DNA of 64,000 bases from Microbacterium sp. SS28 (lineage in GTDB: Bacteria; Actinomycetota; Actinomycetes; Actinomycetales; Microbacteriaceae), in assembly GCF_022761035.1 (NCBI RefSeq), contig NZ_JAKWJP010000003.1:372001-436000 (forward strand), in the 5' to 3' direction. A program made the translations under genes and the position numbers. A model generated the notes under the pieces. It ran no database searches and was not told the DNA's origin. It was given only the letters and a program-made list of their open reading frames with translations. Positions within the stretch are counted from its first letter, which is position 1. Every line of letters starts with the position of its first letter. Shown piece after piece: positions 1 through 9,800 of the stretch.

Positions 1-1
1 A

Positions 2-781
2 CTCGCGCAGTCCGTGCAGGGCACGAACACCCGCATCCAGTTCACCCCCGACCTCCTCCCGGGCGACATCACGGGCATCACGGTGTACGACCAGAAGGAG
101 GGCCGGTTCGAGTTCCACGCGGGTCCCGTCTTCGCCAACATCGTCCTCGCCGACGAGATCAACCGCGCGAGCCCCAAGACGCAGTCGGCGCTCCTCGAGG
201 TCATGGAGGAGTCGCGCGTCACGATCGACGGCGTCACTCGGCCCGTCGGCGTGCCCTTCCTCGTGCTCGCGACGCAGAACCCCGTCGAGCAGGCCGGCAC
301 CTACCGCCTCCCCGAGGCGCAGCTCGACCGCTTCATGATGCGCGCCTCCCTCGGGTACCCCGACCACGCCTCGACGGTGCGGATCCTCGACGGCGCAGCC
401 GTCGCGACGGAAGAGCTGAGCCCCATCATCACGCCGCAGGCGCTCGTGGGCATGGCCGACCTCGCGCGCGACGTCTACGTCGACGCCCTCGTGCTGGACT
501 ACGTCGCGCGGCTCGTGGACAGCACGCGCTCGGCCGACGAGGTGCGCCTCGGCGTCAGCATCCGCGGTGCCCTCTCGCTCACGCGCGCCGCGCGCACCCG
601 TGCCGCGTCGCAGGGACGCACCTACGCGACGCCGGACGACGTAAAGACGCTCGCCGTGGCCGTCCTCTCGCACCGCCTCATCCTCCACCCGGAGGCGGAG
701 TTCGACGGCGTCACGCAGGAGGCCGTCATCGGCCAGGTGCTGCTCGACGTCGCACCGCCCACCCGCCGCGAGGCCGTATGA
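2..781 (+). CDS. MoxR-family AAA+ ATPase (5' partial)
   Basis: This is the C-terminal 259 residues of a MoxR-type AAA+ ATPase; the reading frame is open to the left edge, so the start and Walker A lie outside the window. Visible motifs are the IQFTPDLLPGDITG segment, Walker B as IVLADEINRA, sensor 1 as ATQNPVEQAGTYRLPEAQLDRF-like sequence with Asn and the Arg finger, and the helical lid. MoxR ATPases are thought to act as chaperones that mature partner proteins, often vWA or DUF58 proteins. The stop overlaps the ATG of the DUF58 gene by 4 bp (ATGA), so the two are translationally coupled. The family is clear; the substrate is unknown. Confidence 0.95.
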   Translation, partial: LAQSVQGTNTRIQFTPDLLPGDITGITVYDQKEGRFEFHAGPVFANIVLADEINRASPKTQSALLEVMEESRVTIDGVTRPVGVPFLVLATQNPVEQAGTYRLPEAQLDRFMMRASLGYPDHASTVRILDGAAVATEELSPIITPQALVGMADLARDVYVDALVLDYVARLVDSTRSADEVRLGVSIRGALSLTRAARTRAASQGRTYATPDDVKTLAVAVLSHRLILHPEAEFDGVTQEAVIGQVLLDVAPPTRREAV

Positions 782-2145
782 GCCTGACCGAGTCCCGCCT
801 CACCCGCTCCGCCGCCGACACCGGCTCGGGCGTCGGCGAATCGACGCGCACGGTCGCCCCCGTGACGCGCGGACGCACGCTCGTGCGGATCGTCGTCTGG
901 ACGACTGCCGCCTCGCGCGCCGTCGGAGCGGGCATCGCGGCGGCCGCGGACTGGGCCTCGCGCACGGTCCGCCCCGCCGGCATGCTCGTCGCGCTCGCGG
1001 CGACCGTGGGACTCGCGCTCGGAGTCTGGTTCGGGTGGGTCGAATGGATGGTCGCGGGCGCCATCTCGGTGCTCCTGCTGCTCATGGCTGTGCCGTTCCT
1101 CTTCGGGGCGCGCTCGTACGACGTGGACCTCACGCTCGCGCACGAGCGGATCGTCGCGGGGCAGGGCGTCACGGGCGAGATCGTCGTGCGCAACCACGGC
1201 AACCGCACGGCGCTCCCGGGACGCATCGACATCCCGGTCGGCGCGGGACTCGTCGAGCTCGGGGTGCCGCTCCTGCGCTCGGGCCACCGGATCGCGCAGG
1301 CCCTCGACATCCCGGCCCTCCCGCGCGGGATCGTCGGCGTGGGACCCGCCACGACCGTCCGCAGCGACCCCCTCGGACTGCTCCGCCGCGAGCACGCGTT
1401 CGAGGACGTGCATGACCTGTACGTCCACCCGCGCACGACGACGGTCCCCTCCACGAGCGCGGGGCTCATCCGCGACCTCGAGGGCAGCCCGACGAGGCGG
1501 CTCGTGGACGCCGACATGTCCTTCCACGCGATCCGCGAGTACGCGCCGGGCGACTCGCAGCGACAGATCCACTGGAAGTCGACGGCCAAGACGGGCCAGC
1601 TCATGGTCCGTCAGTACGAGGAGTCCCGCCGCTCCCGCATGGCCGTCATCCTCGCGATCGCCGAGGCCGAGTACGCCGACGGGGACGAGTTCGAGCTCGC
1701 CGTGAGCTGTGCGGCATCCGTCGCCGTGCGGGCCGTGCAGGACGCCCGCGACCTCGACGTCGTCGTCGGCTCCGAGGTGCCCCGCGTCGTGCGCGGGCGG
1801 CTGCGCGCCGTGCAGCACATCCCCGCCGTCTCTCCGCGCGTCCTGCTGGACGGCTTCAGCGGCATCGACCGCCTCGAGAACACGATGCCCGTCGAGGACG
1901 TCTGCCGCCTCGCGTCAGAGGCGAACGACCGCCTCTCGATCGCGGTCGTGGTCACGGGCTCGCGCGTCTCGCTCACACGGCTGCGACAGGCGGCCCTCGG
2001 CTTCCCGACCGACACCGCGATCCTCGCGGTCATCTGCGACGAGCGCGCGCACCCGCGCATGCAGACGCTCGCGGGGCTCTCGGTCATGACCGTCGGAACG
2101 CTCGACGACCTCTCGGGCCTGCTGCTGCGGGGGGCCTCGACATGA
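778..2145 (+). CDS. DUF58 domain-containing membrane protein
   Basis: The protein has 455 residues. Two hydrophobic segments at about residues 62-105 (GMLVALAATVGLALGVWFG and a following VLLLLMAVPFLF stretch) anchor it, and the DUF58 region follows. The diagnostic DUF58 segment is present: AIREYAPGDSQRQIHWKSTA, followed by QLMVRQYEE. DUF58 proteins are almost always encoded beside MoxR ATPases and transglutaminase-like proteins, exactly as here. The start ATG overlaps the moxR stop, and the stop overlaps the next start in another ATGA. The molecular role is unknown; a vWA-like partner of MoxR at the membrane is the usual inference. Confidence 0.92.
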   Translation: MSLTESRLTRSAADTGSGVGESTRTVAPVTRGRTLVRIVVWTTAASRAVGAGIAAAADWASRTVRPAGMLVALAATVGLALGVWFGWVEWMVAGAISVLLLLMAVPFLFGARSYDVDLTLAHERIVAGQGVTGEIVVRNHGNRTALPGRIDIPVGAGLVELGVPLLRSGHRIAQALDIPALPRGIVGVGPATTVRSDPLGLLRREHAFEDVHDLYVHPRTTTVPSTSAGLIRDLEGSPTRRLVDADMSFHAIREYAPGDSQRQIHWKSTAKTGQLMVRQYEESRRSRMAVILAIAEAEYADGDEFELAVSCAASVAVRAVQDARDLDVVVGSEVPRVVRGRLRAVQHIPAVSPRVLLDGFSGIDRLENTMPVEDVCRLASEANDRLSIAVVVTGSRVSLTRLRQAALGFPTDTAILAVICDERAHPRMQTLAGLSVMTVGTLDDLSGLLLRGAST

Positions 2146-4661
2146 GCGGCGTCGACCTCGCGGGAGGCCGCGACGAGCTCGCGCGCCGCGCGCGAGCGGA
2201 GTCGACGCGGCGGATCGTCGCGGGCACGCTGTACGCCGCCGCGATCGTCGCGATCGCGACGGTCGCGGCCTGGCCCGTCTACCGCACGGGCTGGTTCCTG
2301 GTGCTGGTGGGGGTCTCGGCCGTCGTCGCTACCGGGATCGCGATCATCGCCCACCGGCGCGCGTGGGGCGGGTGGCTGACGGCCGCCGCGCTCGGCGTCG
2401 CGATCCTCCTCTTCGGGGTGCCGCTCGCCGTGCCCACGCGCCTCGCGGGGGCGCCCGACATCCTGCAGGGACTCATGGATGTCGCGACGGGACTCGTCCT
2501 CGGCTGGAAGGACCTCGTGACGGTCGACCTTCCCGTCGGCACGTACCGCAATCTCCTGGCGCCCGCCCTCGTGGTCTTCCTCGTCGGCACGTGCGCCGTC
2601 CTCGTGCTCTCGTGGCGCGACAGCCGCGCGGCGTACGCGGCCGCGCCGATCGGCATCGCGATGGTGTCCTTCGGTCTCTTCTTCGGCAGCGCGGCCACGA
2701 GCGCGCCCCTGTCGATCGGGCCCGTCACGCTCTTCGCGCCCGTCGAGACGGCGATCGGCATCACGGCGCTCGTGGCGAGCGTGCTGTGGCTCGCGTGGCG
2801 CACGCGCGACGCCCGCATGCGGGCCCTCCAGCGCGCCGCGGCCTCGAGCGGAGTGCGCATCTCGCGGCGGCCCTCGATCGCCGACCGGCGCCGCTCGGCG
2901 CTCGCGGCGGGAATGCTCGCCGTCGCCGTCGTGGCGGCCGCCGCGGTCGTGCCGTTCGCGGCGCGCGGCGCCGAGCGCGACGTCCTGCGCTCCGCGGTCG
3001 GCCCCGAAGTCGCGCTCGCGGCGGAGCCGAGCCCGCTCTCGTCTTACCGGTCGCGCTTCGCGCAGGGGAGCGCCGACGAGGTGCTCTTCACGGTCACCCC
3101 CGAGGCGGGCGCGGCATCCCGCATCCGTCTCGCGACCCTCGACGACTACGACGGCGAGGTCTTCCGCGCGGGCGGCGGCGACTCGGCCGACCAGGCGCAC
3201 TTCGTCCGCGTGCCCGCTGCCCTCGACGCGGGGCCGGGCGAGCCGACGCGCTCCAGGATCTCGATCGAGTCGCTGGAGGGGATCTGGATGCCGACGACCG
3301 GCCGTGTCGCATCCGTGAGGTTCTCGGGCGAGCGCGCCGCGGGCCTCGCCGACGGCTTCTACTACAGCGCGTCCGCGGCGGCCGGCGTGCAGACGGCGGG
3401 AGGCGGACTCGAGGCGGGCGACTCCTACGTCGTCGACGCGGTCGAGCCGCGACTCCCCGCCCTCGCCGACATCGACGCGCCCGGCGGAGCCGCGAACGAC
3501 GTGGAGGCGCCTGAGAGCCTGACGGCGTGGGTCGATCGCCATCGCGAGGGCTCGGGAGGCGCGGCGCTCGCGGGGCTCGTCGCACTCCTGCGCGAGCGCG
3601 GCTATCTCAGCCACGGCCTCTCGCTCGACGCGACAGCCTCGTCGTGGATCCAGGAGCTCCCGGGCTACACGTTCCAGCCGAGCGCGTCCGGGCACTCGAT
3701 CGGGCGGGTCGGCGTGCTCTTCACGCGACTGCTGGAACGCGAGACCGACCCCCGCGCCGCGGCATCCGGAGACTATGTCGCCGCGATCGGCGACGACGAG
3801 CAGTTCGCCGTCGCGGTGGCCCTCATCGCGCGCGAGCTGGGGTTCCCCTCCCGCGTCGTGCTGGGCGCCCGGCTCTCCTCCGCCGAGCCGGGCCTCTCGG
3901 CCTGCCGGGACGGCCGGTGCCGCGCACAGGATCTCACGGCGTGGACCGAGGTGCAGGACGGCGCGGGGGAGTGGGTCCCCATCGACGTGACGCCGCAGTT
4001 CGAGGTGTCGCCGAGTTTCGACGTCGCCGAGCAGCGCGACCCCGAGAACGTCACGGAGGTCCGGCCCGACTCCGTCGAGGAGGTGCTCCCGCCCGACCCC
4101 GTGCAGGAGGACTCGGGAGCCGACGACTCCACGCCTCCCGCCGAGGGACTCGACCTGGCGTGGCTCCTGCCGGCGCTGCGCATCGCGGGGATCGCGTCGG
4201 CGGTCCTCGTCATCGCGTTCGGCCCGTTCATCGCGGTCGTCGCGGCCAAGGCGATGCGGCGCCGCGGGCGGCGCAGGGCCGACGCTCCGGCATCGCGCAT
4301 CGCGGGCGGCTGGGAGGAGTACGTCGATGCCGCCGTCGATGCGGGCCGCGGCGCACCACGCTCGCTCACGCGCGTCGAGCTCGCGAACCAGTACGCCTCC
4401 GAACCCGCGGGCGTGCTCGCGGAGGGCGCCGATCGGGCCGTCTTCTCGGGTGCGACGACGACCGTCGAGGCCGCCGACGAGTTCTGGCGCATCGTGGATG
4501 CCGAGCGCCGCGCCCTCGCGAGGGACGGCGGAGCGTGGCAGCGCGTGCGCGCGACCGTATCGTTGAGATCGTTCGTCCGACACCTGGCCCCCGCCCGTCG
4601 GGAACGCACCGTCGAAAAGGAGAAGCGCCGCACTGACCAGCGCGCGCACACATCGCCATGA
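2142..4661 (+). CDS. Transglutaminase-like (TgpA-type) membrane protein with degenerate catalytic site
   Basis: The protein has 839 residues. The first 270 or so hold about six hydrophobic segments, then comes an extracytoplasmic transglutaminase-core region, an acidic/Pro linker (about 640-665), one more membrane helix (about 670-700) and a cytoplasmic tail resembling DUF4129. This is the TgpA layout. In the core, the block GDDEQFAVAVALIA (from residue 550) aligns with the usual G-x-C-E-x-F-A motif, so the nucleophilic Cys is Asp552. The usual HAW is TAW (Thr599). Only the Asp of PIDVTPQ (Asp615) remains. Catalysis is therefore unlikely, and a structural or binding role is inferred. Coupled by 4-bp overlaps to both neighbours. 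Confidence 0.88.
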   Translation: MSGVDLAGGRDELARRARAESTRRIVAGTLYAAAIVAIATVAAWPVYRTGWFLVLVGVSAVVATGIAIIAHRRAWGGWLTAAALGVAILLFGVPLAVPTRLAGAPDILQGLMDVATGLVLGWKDLVTVDLPVGTYRNLLAPALVVFLVGTCAVLVLSWRDSRAAYAAAPIGIAMVSFGLFFGSAATSAPLSIGPVTLFAPVETAIGITALVASVLWLAWRTRDARMRALQRAAASSGVRISRRPSIADRRRSALAAGMLAVAVVAAAAVVPFAARGAERDVLRSAVGPEVALAAEPSPLSSYRSRFAQGSADEVLFTVTPEAGAASRIRLATLDDYDGEVFRAGGGDSADQAHFVRVPAALDAGPGEPTRSRISIESLEGIWMPTTGRVASVRFSGERAAGLADGFYYSASAAAGVQTAGGGLEAGDSYVVDAVEPRLPALADIDAPGGAANDVEAPESLTAWVDRHREGSGGAALAGLVALLRERGYLSHGLSLDATASSWIQELPGYTFQPSASGHSIGRVGVLFTRLLERETDPRAAASGDYVAAIGDDEQFAVAVALIARELGFPSRVVLGARLSSAEPGLSACRDGRCRAQDLTAWTEVQDGAGEWVPIDVTPQFEVSPSFDVAEQRDPENVTEVRPDSVEEVLPPDPVQEDSGADDSTPPAEGLDLAWLLPALRIAGIASAVLVIAFGPFIAVVAAKAMRRRGRRRADAPASRIAGGWEEYVDAAVDAGRGAPRSLTRVELANQYASEPAGVLAEGADRAVFSGATTTVEAADEFWRIVDAERRALARDGGAWQRVRATVSLRSFVRHLAPARRERTVEKEKRRTDQRAHTSP

Positions 4662-6220
4662 CCAACCTCGAGCTGTCGAACACCGTCGCCGTCGTCACGA
4701 CGTCGCTCGTCGCGGTGCTCCTCGTCTACGTCTGGATCGCGATCGCCCTCGGCGCGGTCTTCCGCAAGAGCGGCGAGCCGGCGTGGCAGGCGTGGGTGCC
4801 CTTCCTCAACATCGTCGTGCTGCTCCGGCTGGGGGGCCTGTCGGGCTGGCTCGTGCTGCTGTTCGTCCTGCCGCTCGTGGGGTGGATCGCACTCATCGTC
4901 GCGGTGCACCGCGTCAATCTGGCCTTCGGCTACGGCGGCGGGATGACGGCCCTCGCGTTCTTCCTCTTCCCGATCTGGGCGAGCATCGTCGGCTTCGGCC
5001 CCGAGCGGTGGGTCGGGCGCGACGCCGCGAAGACGCACGGGCCCGTCCGCACGCCGCAGCCCGAGACCTTCACGGCGGGACCCGCAGAGCCGGCTGCCGC
5101 CGTCACGGCCTACTCGCCGATCACCCCTCCGCCGGGCTACGCCGCCGTGCGGGGCGGGTACGTCCCTGCGGCGCCCGCCGCTCCGCCCGCGCCCCCTGCG
5201 GCGCCCGCTGCGCCTGCTGCGGGCGGCTGGGCGCCCCCGCCTCCGCTTCCCACGCAGCCGGTCCCCTACACTCCCGCGACCTCGCGCGCCTCGACGCCCG
5301 CGGCCGAGGAGGCCGCCGCGCCCGCCGCGGCCACCCCCGCGCCCGCCACCCCAGACGCTCCGGCGACGGCCGCGCCCGTGCCCCCGGCATCCACTCCTGC
5401 CCTGTCCGATGAAGCGCCCTCGTACGTCCGCCGCTCGTCGACGCCGCAGCGGCCCTACGAAGACGACGAGGACCGCTACGACGAGTCGTGGAGCTTCGAC
5501 GCGATCCCGGGCTCCGCGACGAGCGAAGTCACCGACGCCGTCTCCGGGGCGCCCGCCCCCATCTCTGCCGCTCCCATCGCCGGGCGCCGGGTCGGCAGCC
5601 CGCCGCTCGCGCCGCTGCCCCCGGACGACCTCGTGCCGCCCGTCACACACGTGCCCGCGGCAGCCGATCCCGCCCTCTCGCGCGAGCCGTGGGCGCCCGC
5701 GCCGTCGCCGGTCCCGGGCGAGGGCGACGCCTTCCCCGAGAGCTCGGGGCCCGTCTCGGCGATCGCCGGGGCACCCGATGCCGGAGGACCGCGCTCGGCG
5801 CTCGCCTCCGTGTCGGCGCAGCACACGCGCCCGCACATCCCCGAGGAGGACGACCTCGAAGAGACGATCGTCGCGCGCCGCAAGCGCACGGCGTGGGTTC
5901 TCGTCGGCCCGACGGGCACGCGCGTCCCGCTCACGTCCGAGGCCGTCATCCTCGGCCGCCGCCCCGTGCGCGACCCCGAGTTCCCGGGCGCCCAGCTCGT
6001 GTCGCTCGACGACGACACCCGCACGATCTCGAAGACGCACGCGCGTCTCGAGCTGCGCGACGACCGCTGGTACATCACGGACCTCGACTCGACCAACGGC
6101 GTGCTGTTCACGACGGTCATGGGCACCGAGGTGGCCGCGACCCCCGGCGAGGCGACGGAGGCGGGGGAGCGGTTCCTCCTGGGCGACGCGGAGGTGTCGC
6201 TCAGCCGGAGCGAGCCGTGA
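4658..6220 (+). CDS. DUF5684-like membrane / C-terminal FHA-domain protein
   Basis: The protein has 520 residues. Residues 1-125 form a membrane domain of about four helices; the segment FRKSGEPAWQAWVPFLNIV resembles DUF5684. A Pro/Ala-rich disordered linker follows (about 130-395), then an acidic motif EEDDLEETIVARRKR centred on Thr403, and an FHA domain (about 412-515) with LGRRP, SKTHARLE and STNG motifs. FHA domains bind phosphothreonine peptides. The ETIVxR motif resembles kinase-phosphorylated TxxR sites of GarA/FhaA-type proteins, so intramolecular or partner binding is plausible. The start overlaps the previous stop (ATGA) and the stop overlaps the next GTG. No Ser/Thr kinase is encoded in this window. 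Confidence 0.85.
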   Translation: MTNLELSNTVAVVTTSLVAVLLVYVWIAIALGAVFRKSGEPAWQAWVPFLNIVVLLRLGGLSGWLVLLFVLPLVGWIALIVAVHRVNLAFGYGGGMTALAFFLFPIWASIVGFGPERWVGRDAAKTHGPVRTPQPETFTAGPAEPAAAVTAYSPITPPPGYAAVRGGYVPAAPAAPPAPPAAPAAPAAGGWAPPPPLPTQPVPYTPATSRASTPAAEEAAAPAAATPAPATPDAPATAAPVPPASTPALSDEAPSYVRRSSTPQRPYEDDEDRYDESWSFDAIPGSATSEVTDAVSGAPAPISAAPIAGRRVGSPPLAPLPPDDLVPPVTHVPAAADPALSREPWAPAPSPVPGEGDAFPESSGPVSAIAGAPDAGGPRSALASVSAQHTRPHIPEEDDLEETIVARRKRTAWVLVGPTGTRVPLTSEAVILGRRPVRDPEFPGAQLVSLDDDTRTISKTHARLELRDDRWYITDLDSTNGVLFTTVMGTEVAATPGEATEAGERFLLGDAEVSLSRSEP

Positions 6221-6837
6221 GCGGCTCGGAACCGGCGGGCCCCGACGGATCGGGGGAGACGGAAGACCGCCCGCAGAGCGACGGCCCGGCGGCGACCGAC
6301 GAACTCGACGCGACGATCCGCGTCTCGCGCGAGGCGCCCGACGATGCGACGGCGCTCGCGCGCGGCCGCCGGACCGCCGACCCGGGCGCGACGCAGCCTT
6401 CGTCGTCTGAGGACGGTGAGCCGGACGCCGCGCCCGGACCGCGCCGCACCACGACCGACGCCGAGCCCGACGCGCCCGACGACGGCTCGACGATGGTCGC
6501 CCGGCGCGAGTCGCGCCGCCGCGCCGCCCGCGGCGTCGGCGAACACCCCGCCCCGTTCGCGGGCACGAGCGCGTCCGACGTGCCGGCGTCGCTCGGGCGC
6601 ATCGCGCGCGCTCCCGAGTCCGCTCCTCCCGTGTACGCGCCGCGCGCGGTTCCGCCCGTCACCGCGGCCCGCTCCGCCCCCACTCCGCACCCCCAGCAGC
6701 AGCACGTCGACACGGCCTCCGTCGAGGCGGCATCGCGCCGGCGTGCCCGGCGGCGCACTGTGATCGCGCTCGTCGCGGCATCCGTCATCCTCGCCGTCGT
6801 CGTGGCGGCCCTCATCGCACTCACGGCCACAGCCTGA
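6217..6837 (+). CDS. Disordered tail-anchored membrane protein with TxxR motifs
   Basis: The protein has 206 residues. The start is GTG in a GTGA overlap with the FHA gene, although the frame stays open further upstream. Most of it is low-complexity Asp/Pro/Ala/Arg sequence, and the C-terminus is one membrane helix (VIALVAASVILAVVVAALIAL) after an Arg-rich RRRARRRT segment, which implies a cytoplasmic N-terminus. Two acidic Thr-centred motifs, LDATIRVSR (Thr33) and DDGSTMVARR (Thr92), resemble the motif in the upstream FHA protein and could be phosphothreonine ligands for the two FHA domains encoded on either side. I recognise no family. The next gene starts 10 bp downstream. Confidence 0.75.
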   Translation: MSGSEPAGPDGSGETEDRPQSDGPAATDELDATIRVSREAPDDATALARGRRTADPGATQPSSSEDGEPDAAPGPRRTTTDAEPDAPDDGSTMVARRESRRRAARGVGEHPAPFAGTSASDVPASLGRIARAPESAPPVYAPRAVPPVTAARSAPTPHPQQQHVDTASVEAASRRRARRRTVIALVAASVILAVVVAALIALTATA

Positions 6838-6847
6838 GAGGACCCCT

Positions 6848-9800
6848 GTGCACGTCAAACTGAGCCTCTACCGCCCCGACGGATCGGCGCACGACGTCGT
6901 CGTGACGGCTGAGCCGACCGCGACCGTCGGCGACGTCGCCGCGCGCATCGCGGCCGCCGATCCGCGCGGCGCGTACGACGCATCGCGCCGCTACACGCTC
7001 CAGACCGCGTCGCCGATGGACCCGCAGTGGCGGCTCCTGCCGCCCGACGCCGTCATCGGCGACGAGTGGCTCGCGTCGGGACTCTCGGTCGCGCTCGTCG
7101 ACGAAGCGGATGCCGCGCACCTCCTGCCCTCGCTGCACCCCGGCGCGACGGCCGTGCTGACGATCCTGAGCGGTCCGCAGGCGGGCCGGTCGATCCCGCT
7201 CGGCGGAGGATCGCACCTCGTGGGCCGCGACCCGTCGTGCGACGTCGTGCTGGCCGACCCGTACCTGTCGAAGCAGCACGTGCGCGTCGACGTGGGCCAG
7301 AGCGTCGAGCTCGTCGACCTCGGCTCGGCCAACGGCGTCGAGGTGGACGGCGAGCTCGTCTCCCGCGTGCGCGTCCCGGGCCGGCTCGTCGTGCTCGTGG
7401 GCGGCACCGAGCTGCTCGTCGAGGTCGAGTCGCACGACGCGGCGACGCGCGAGGACCACGTCGGCCCCGTCGAGTTCAACCGCTCGCCGCGCGTCGAGGA
7501 ACGCTACATCGGCCGCACGCTCTCGGTGCCCGAGGTGCCGCGCGAGGCAGACGACCAGCCCTTCCCGCTGCTCGCGATGATCGCGCCGCTCCTGCTGGGC
7601 CTCGCGATGTTCGCGCTGACGCAGCGTCCCATCACGCTCCTGTTCATCGCGATGAGCCCCATCATGCTGCTCGGCAGCTGGATCACGACGCGTCGCCGCG
7701 ACGCGCGCAAGCTCAAGCGCCAGATCGCGCGGTTCGACGAGGGGCTCGTCGAGCTGGGCGAGCGGCTCGAGTCCGAGAAGAGCGTCGAGCAGCGCGCCCG
7801 CATCGCCGAGCTGCCGTCCTCGTCCGAGGTGCTGCGCGCGGCGGCGGGGCTCGGCCCGCTCCTGTGGACGCGGCGCCCCGAGCACTGGAGCTTCCTGTCG
7901 CTGCGCCTCGGCACGGCGTCGATGGAGAGCCGCACGACCGTCGACGAAGCGCAGCGCGGCGACCTCGTCTTCGAGTTCCAGGAGCGGCTCGGCGCGGTCG
8001 TCGCGGAGCATCGCCTCGTCGACGACGTCCCCGTCGCGGTCGAGCTCGCGGAGTCGGGTGCGATCGGCATCGCGGGGCAGACGGATGCCGCGCTCGAGGT
8101 CGTGAATTCGGTGCTCGTCCAGCTCACGGGCCTGCATTCGCCCGCCGAGCTCGTGGTCGCGGCGGCGCTCACGCCCGAGTGGGCGACCCGCCTCGACTGG
8201 CTCAAGTGGCTGCCGCACACGTCGTCGCCGCACAGCCCCCTGAGCGGCAACCACCTCGCCGCGACGGAGCCCGCTGTCATCTCGCTGACGAACGAGCTCG
8301 ACGCCCTCATCACGGCGCGCGAGCAGGCGGCGACGCGACGCAGGGAAGAGGCGCGCGGGGCGCTCGGCGTCGAACGATCCGCCCTCGTCGCGGGCGCAAA
8401 TGTCGGCACGGCGCAGGGTGACGCCGGAGGCGCCGGCATCCCGCTCCCCGCCGTCGTCGTCGTGCTCTCCGAGGGCGCCGCGAGAGATCGCGCGCGTCTC
8501 GTGGCGCTCAGCGAGCGCGGCGCGGACGTCGGCGTCTACCCCGTGTGGGTCGCGGAGTCCGCTCCCCGGCTCCCCGCGGTCTGCCGCGCGTTCACCGAGG
8601 TGGGCCCCGAAACCGTGCGGATCGGCCTCGTGCGACTCGGCGAAGAGCTCGCCTCCCCGCGCGCGGACCGCGTCACGGCGGGGGAGGCCGCGGGCTTCGC
8701 CCGCAATCTCAGCCGCATCTCCGACGCCAACGTGCCCGTCGACGACGTCTCGGACCTCCCCACGAGCGTCGCGCTCGCGGCGCTCGTCGACCCCGCGACC
8801 CTCTCCGAGCCCCTCGCGGTGCTCGAGCGCTGGCGCGCCAACGACTCCATCACCGACCGGACGCTCACGGGCCAGCCGCCCGCGCGGCGCCGCGCAGGCC
8901 GCCTGCGCGCGACGATCGGGCAGGGCGCCTCGGGCATCATGCACCTCGACCTGCGCACGCAGGGCCCGCACGCGCTCGTCGGCGGCACGACGGGCTCGGG
9001 CAAGAGCGAGTTCCTGCAGGCCTGGGTGCTCGGCATGGCGGCCGAGTACGGACCCGACCGGCTCACGTTCCTCTTCGTCGACTACAAGGGCGGCTCGGCG
9101 TTCGCCGACTGCGTGACGCTCCCGCACGCCGTGGGTCTCGTCACCGACCTCACGCCGCACCTCGTGCGCCGTGCCCTCACGAGCCTGCGCGCCGAGCTGC
9201 ACCACCGCGAGGCGCTCCTGCACCGCAAGGGCGCGAAGGACCTCCTCGAGCTCGAGAAGAGGGGGGATCCGGATGCTCCGCCCGCGCTCGTGCTCATCAT
9301 CGACGAGTTCGCGGCCCTCGTCGGCGAAGTGCCCGAGTTCGTCGACGGCGTCGTAGACATCGCCCAGCGCGGACGCTCGCTCGGCATCCACCTCATCATG
9401 GCTACGCAGCGCCCCGCGGGGGTCATCCGCGACAATCTGCGCGCCAACACGAACCTGCGCATCGCGCTGCGGGTCGCCGACGAGTCCGACTCGCAGGACG
9501 TCATCGGCGTCAAGGACGCGGCGCACTTCGACCCCGGCATCCCGGGCCGCGCGATCGCCAAGACGGGTCCCGGGCGCCTCCAGCGCTTCCAGTCGGGCTA
9601 CGCGGGCGGCTGGTCGAGCGGCGCCGTCGAGGCCCCGCGCGTCGACGTCGCCGACATGCCCTTCGGCGTCGCGGGAGCCTGGACCGCCGCGGGCGACGAT
9701 GCAGCCCCGGAGGAGCGCGATCTCGGCCCGACCGACCAGAAGCGGCTCGTCGCGACCGTGACCGAGGCTGCGCGGCAGGCGCGCATCCCCGCGCCGCGGC

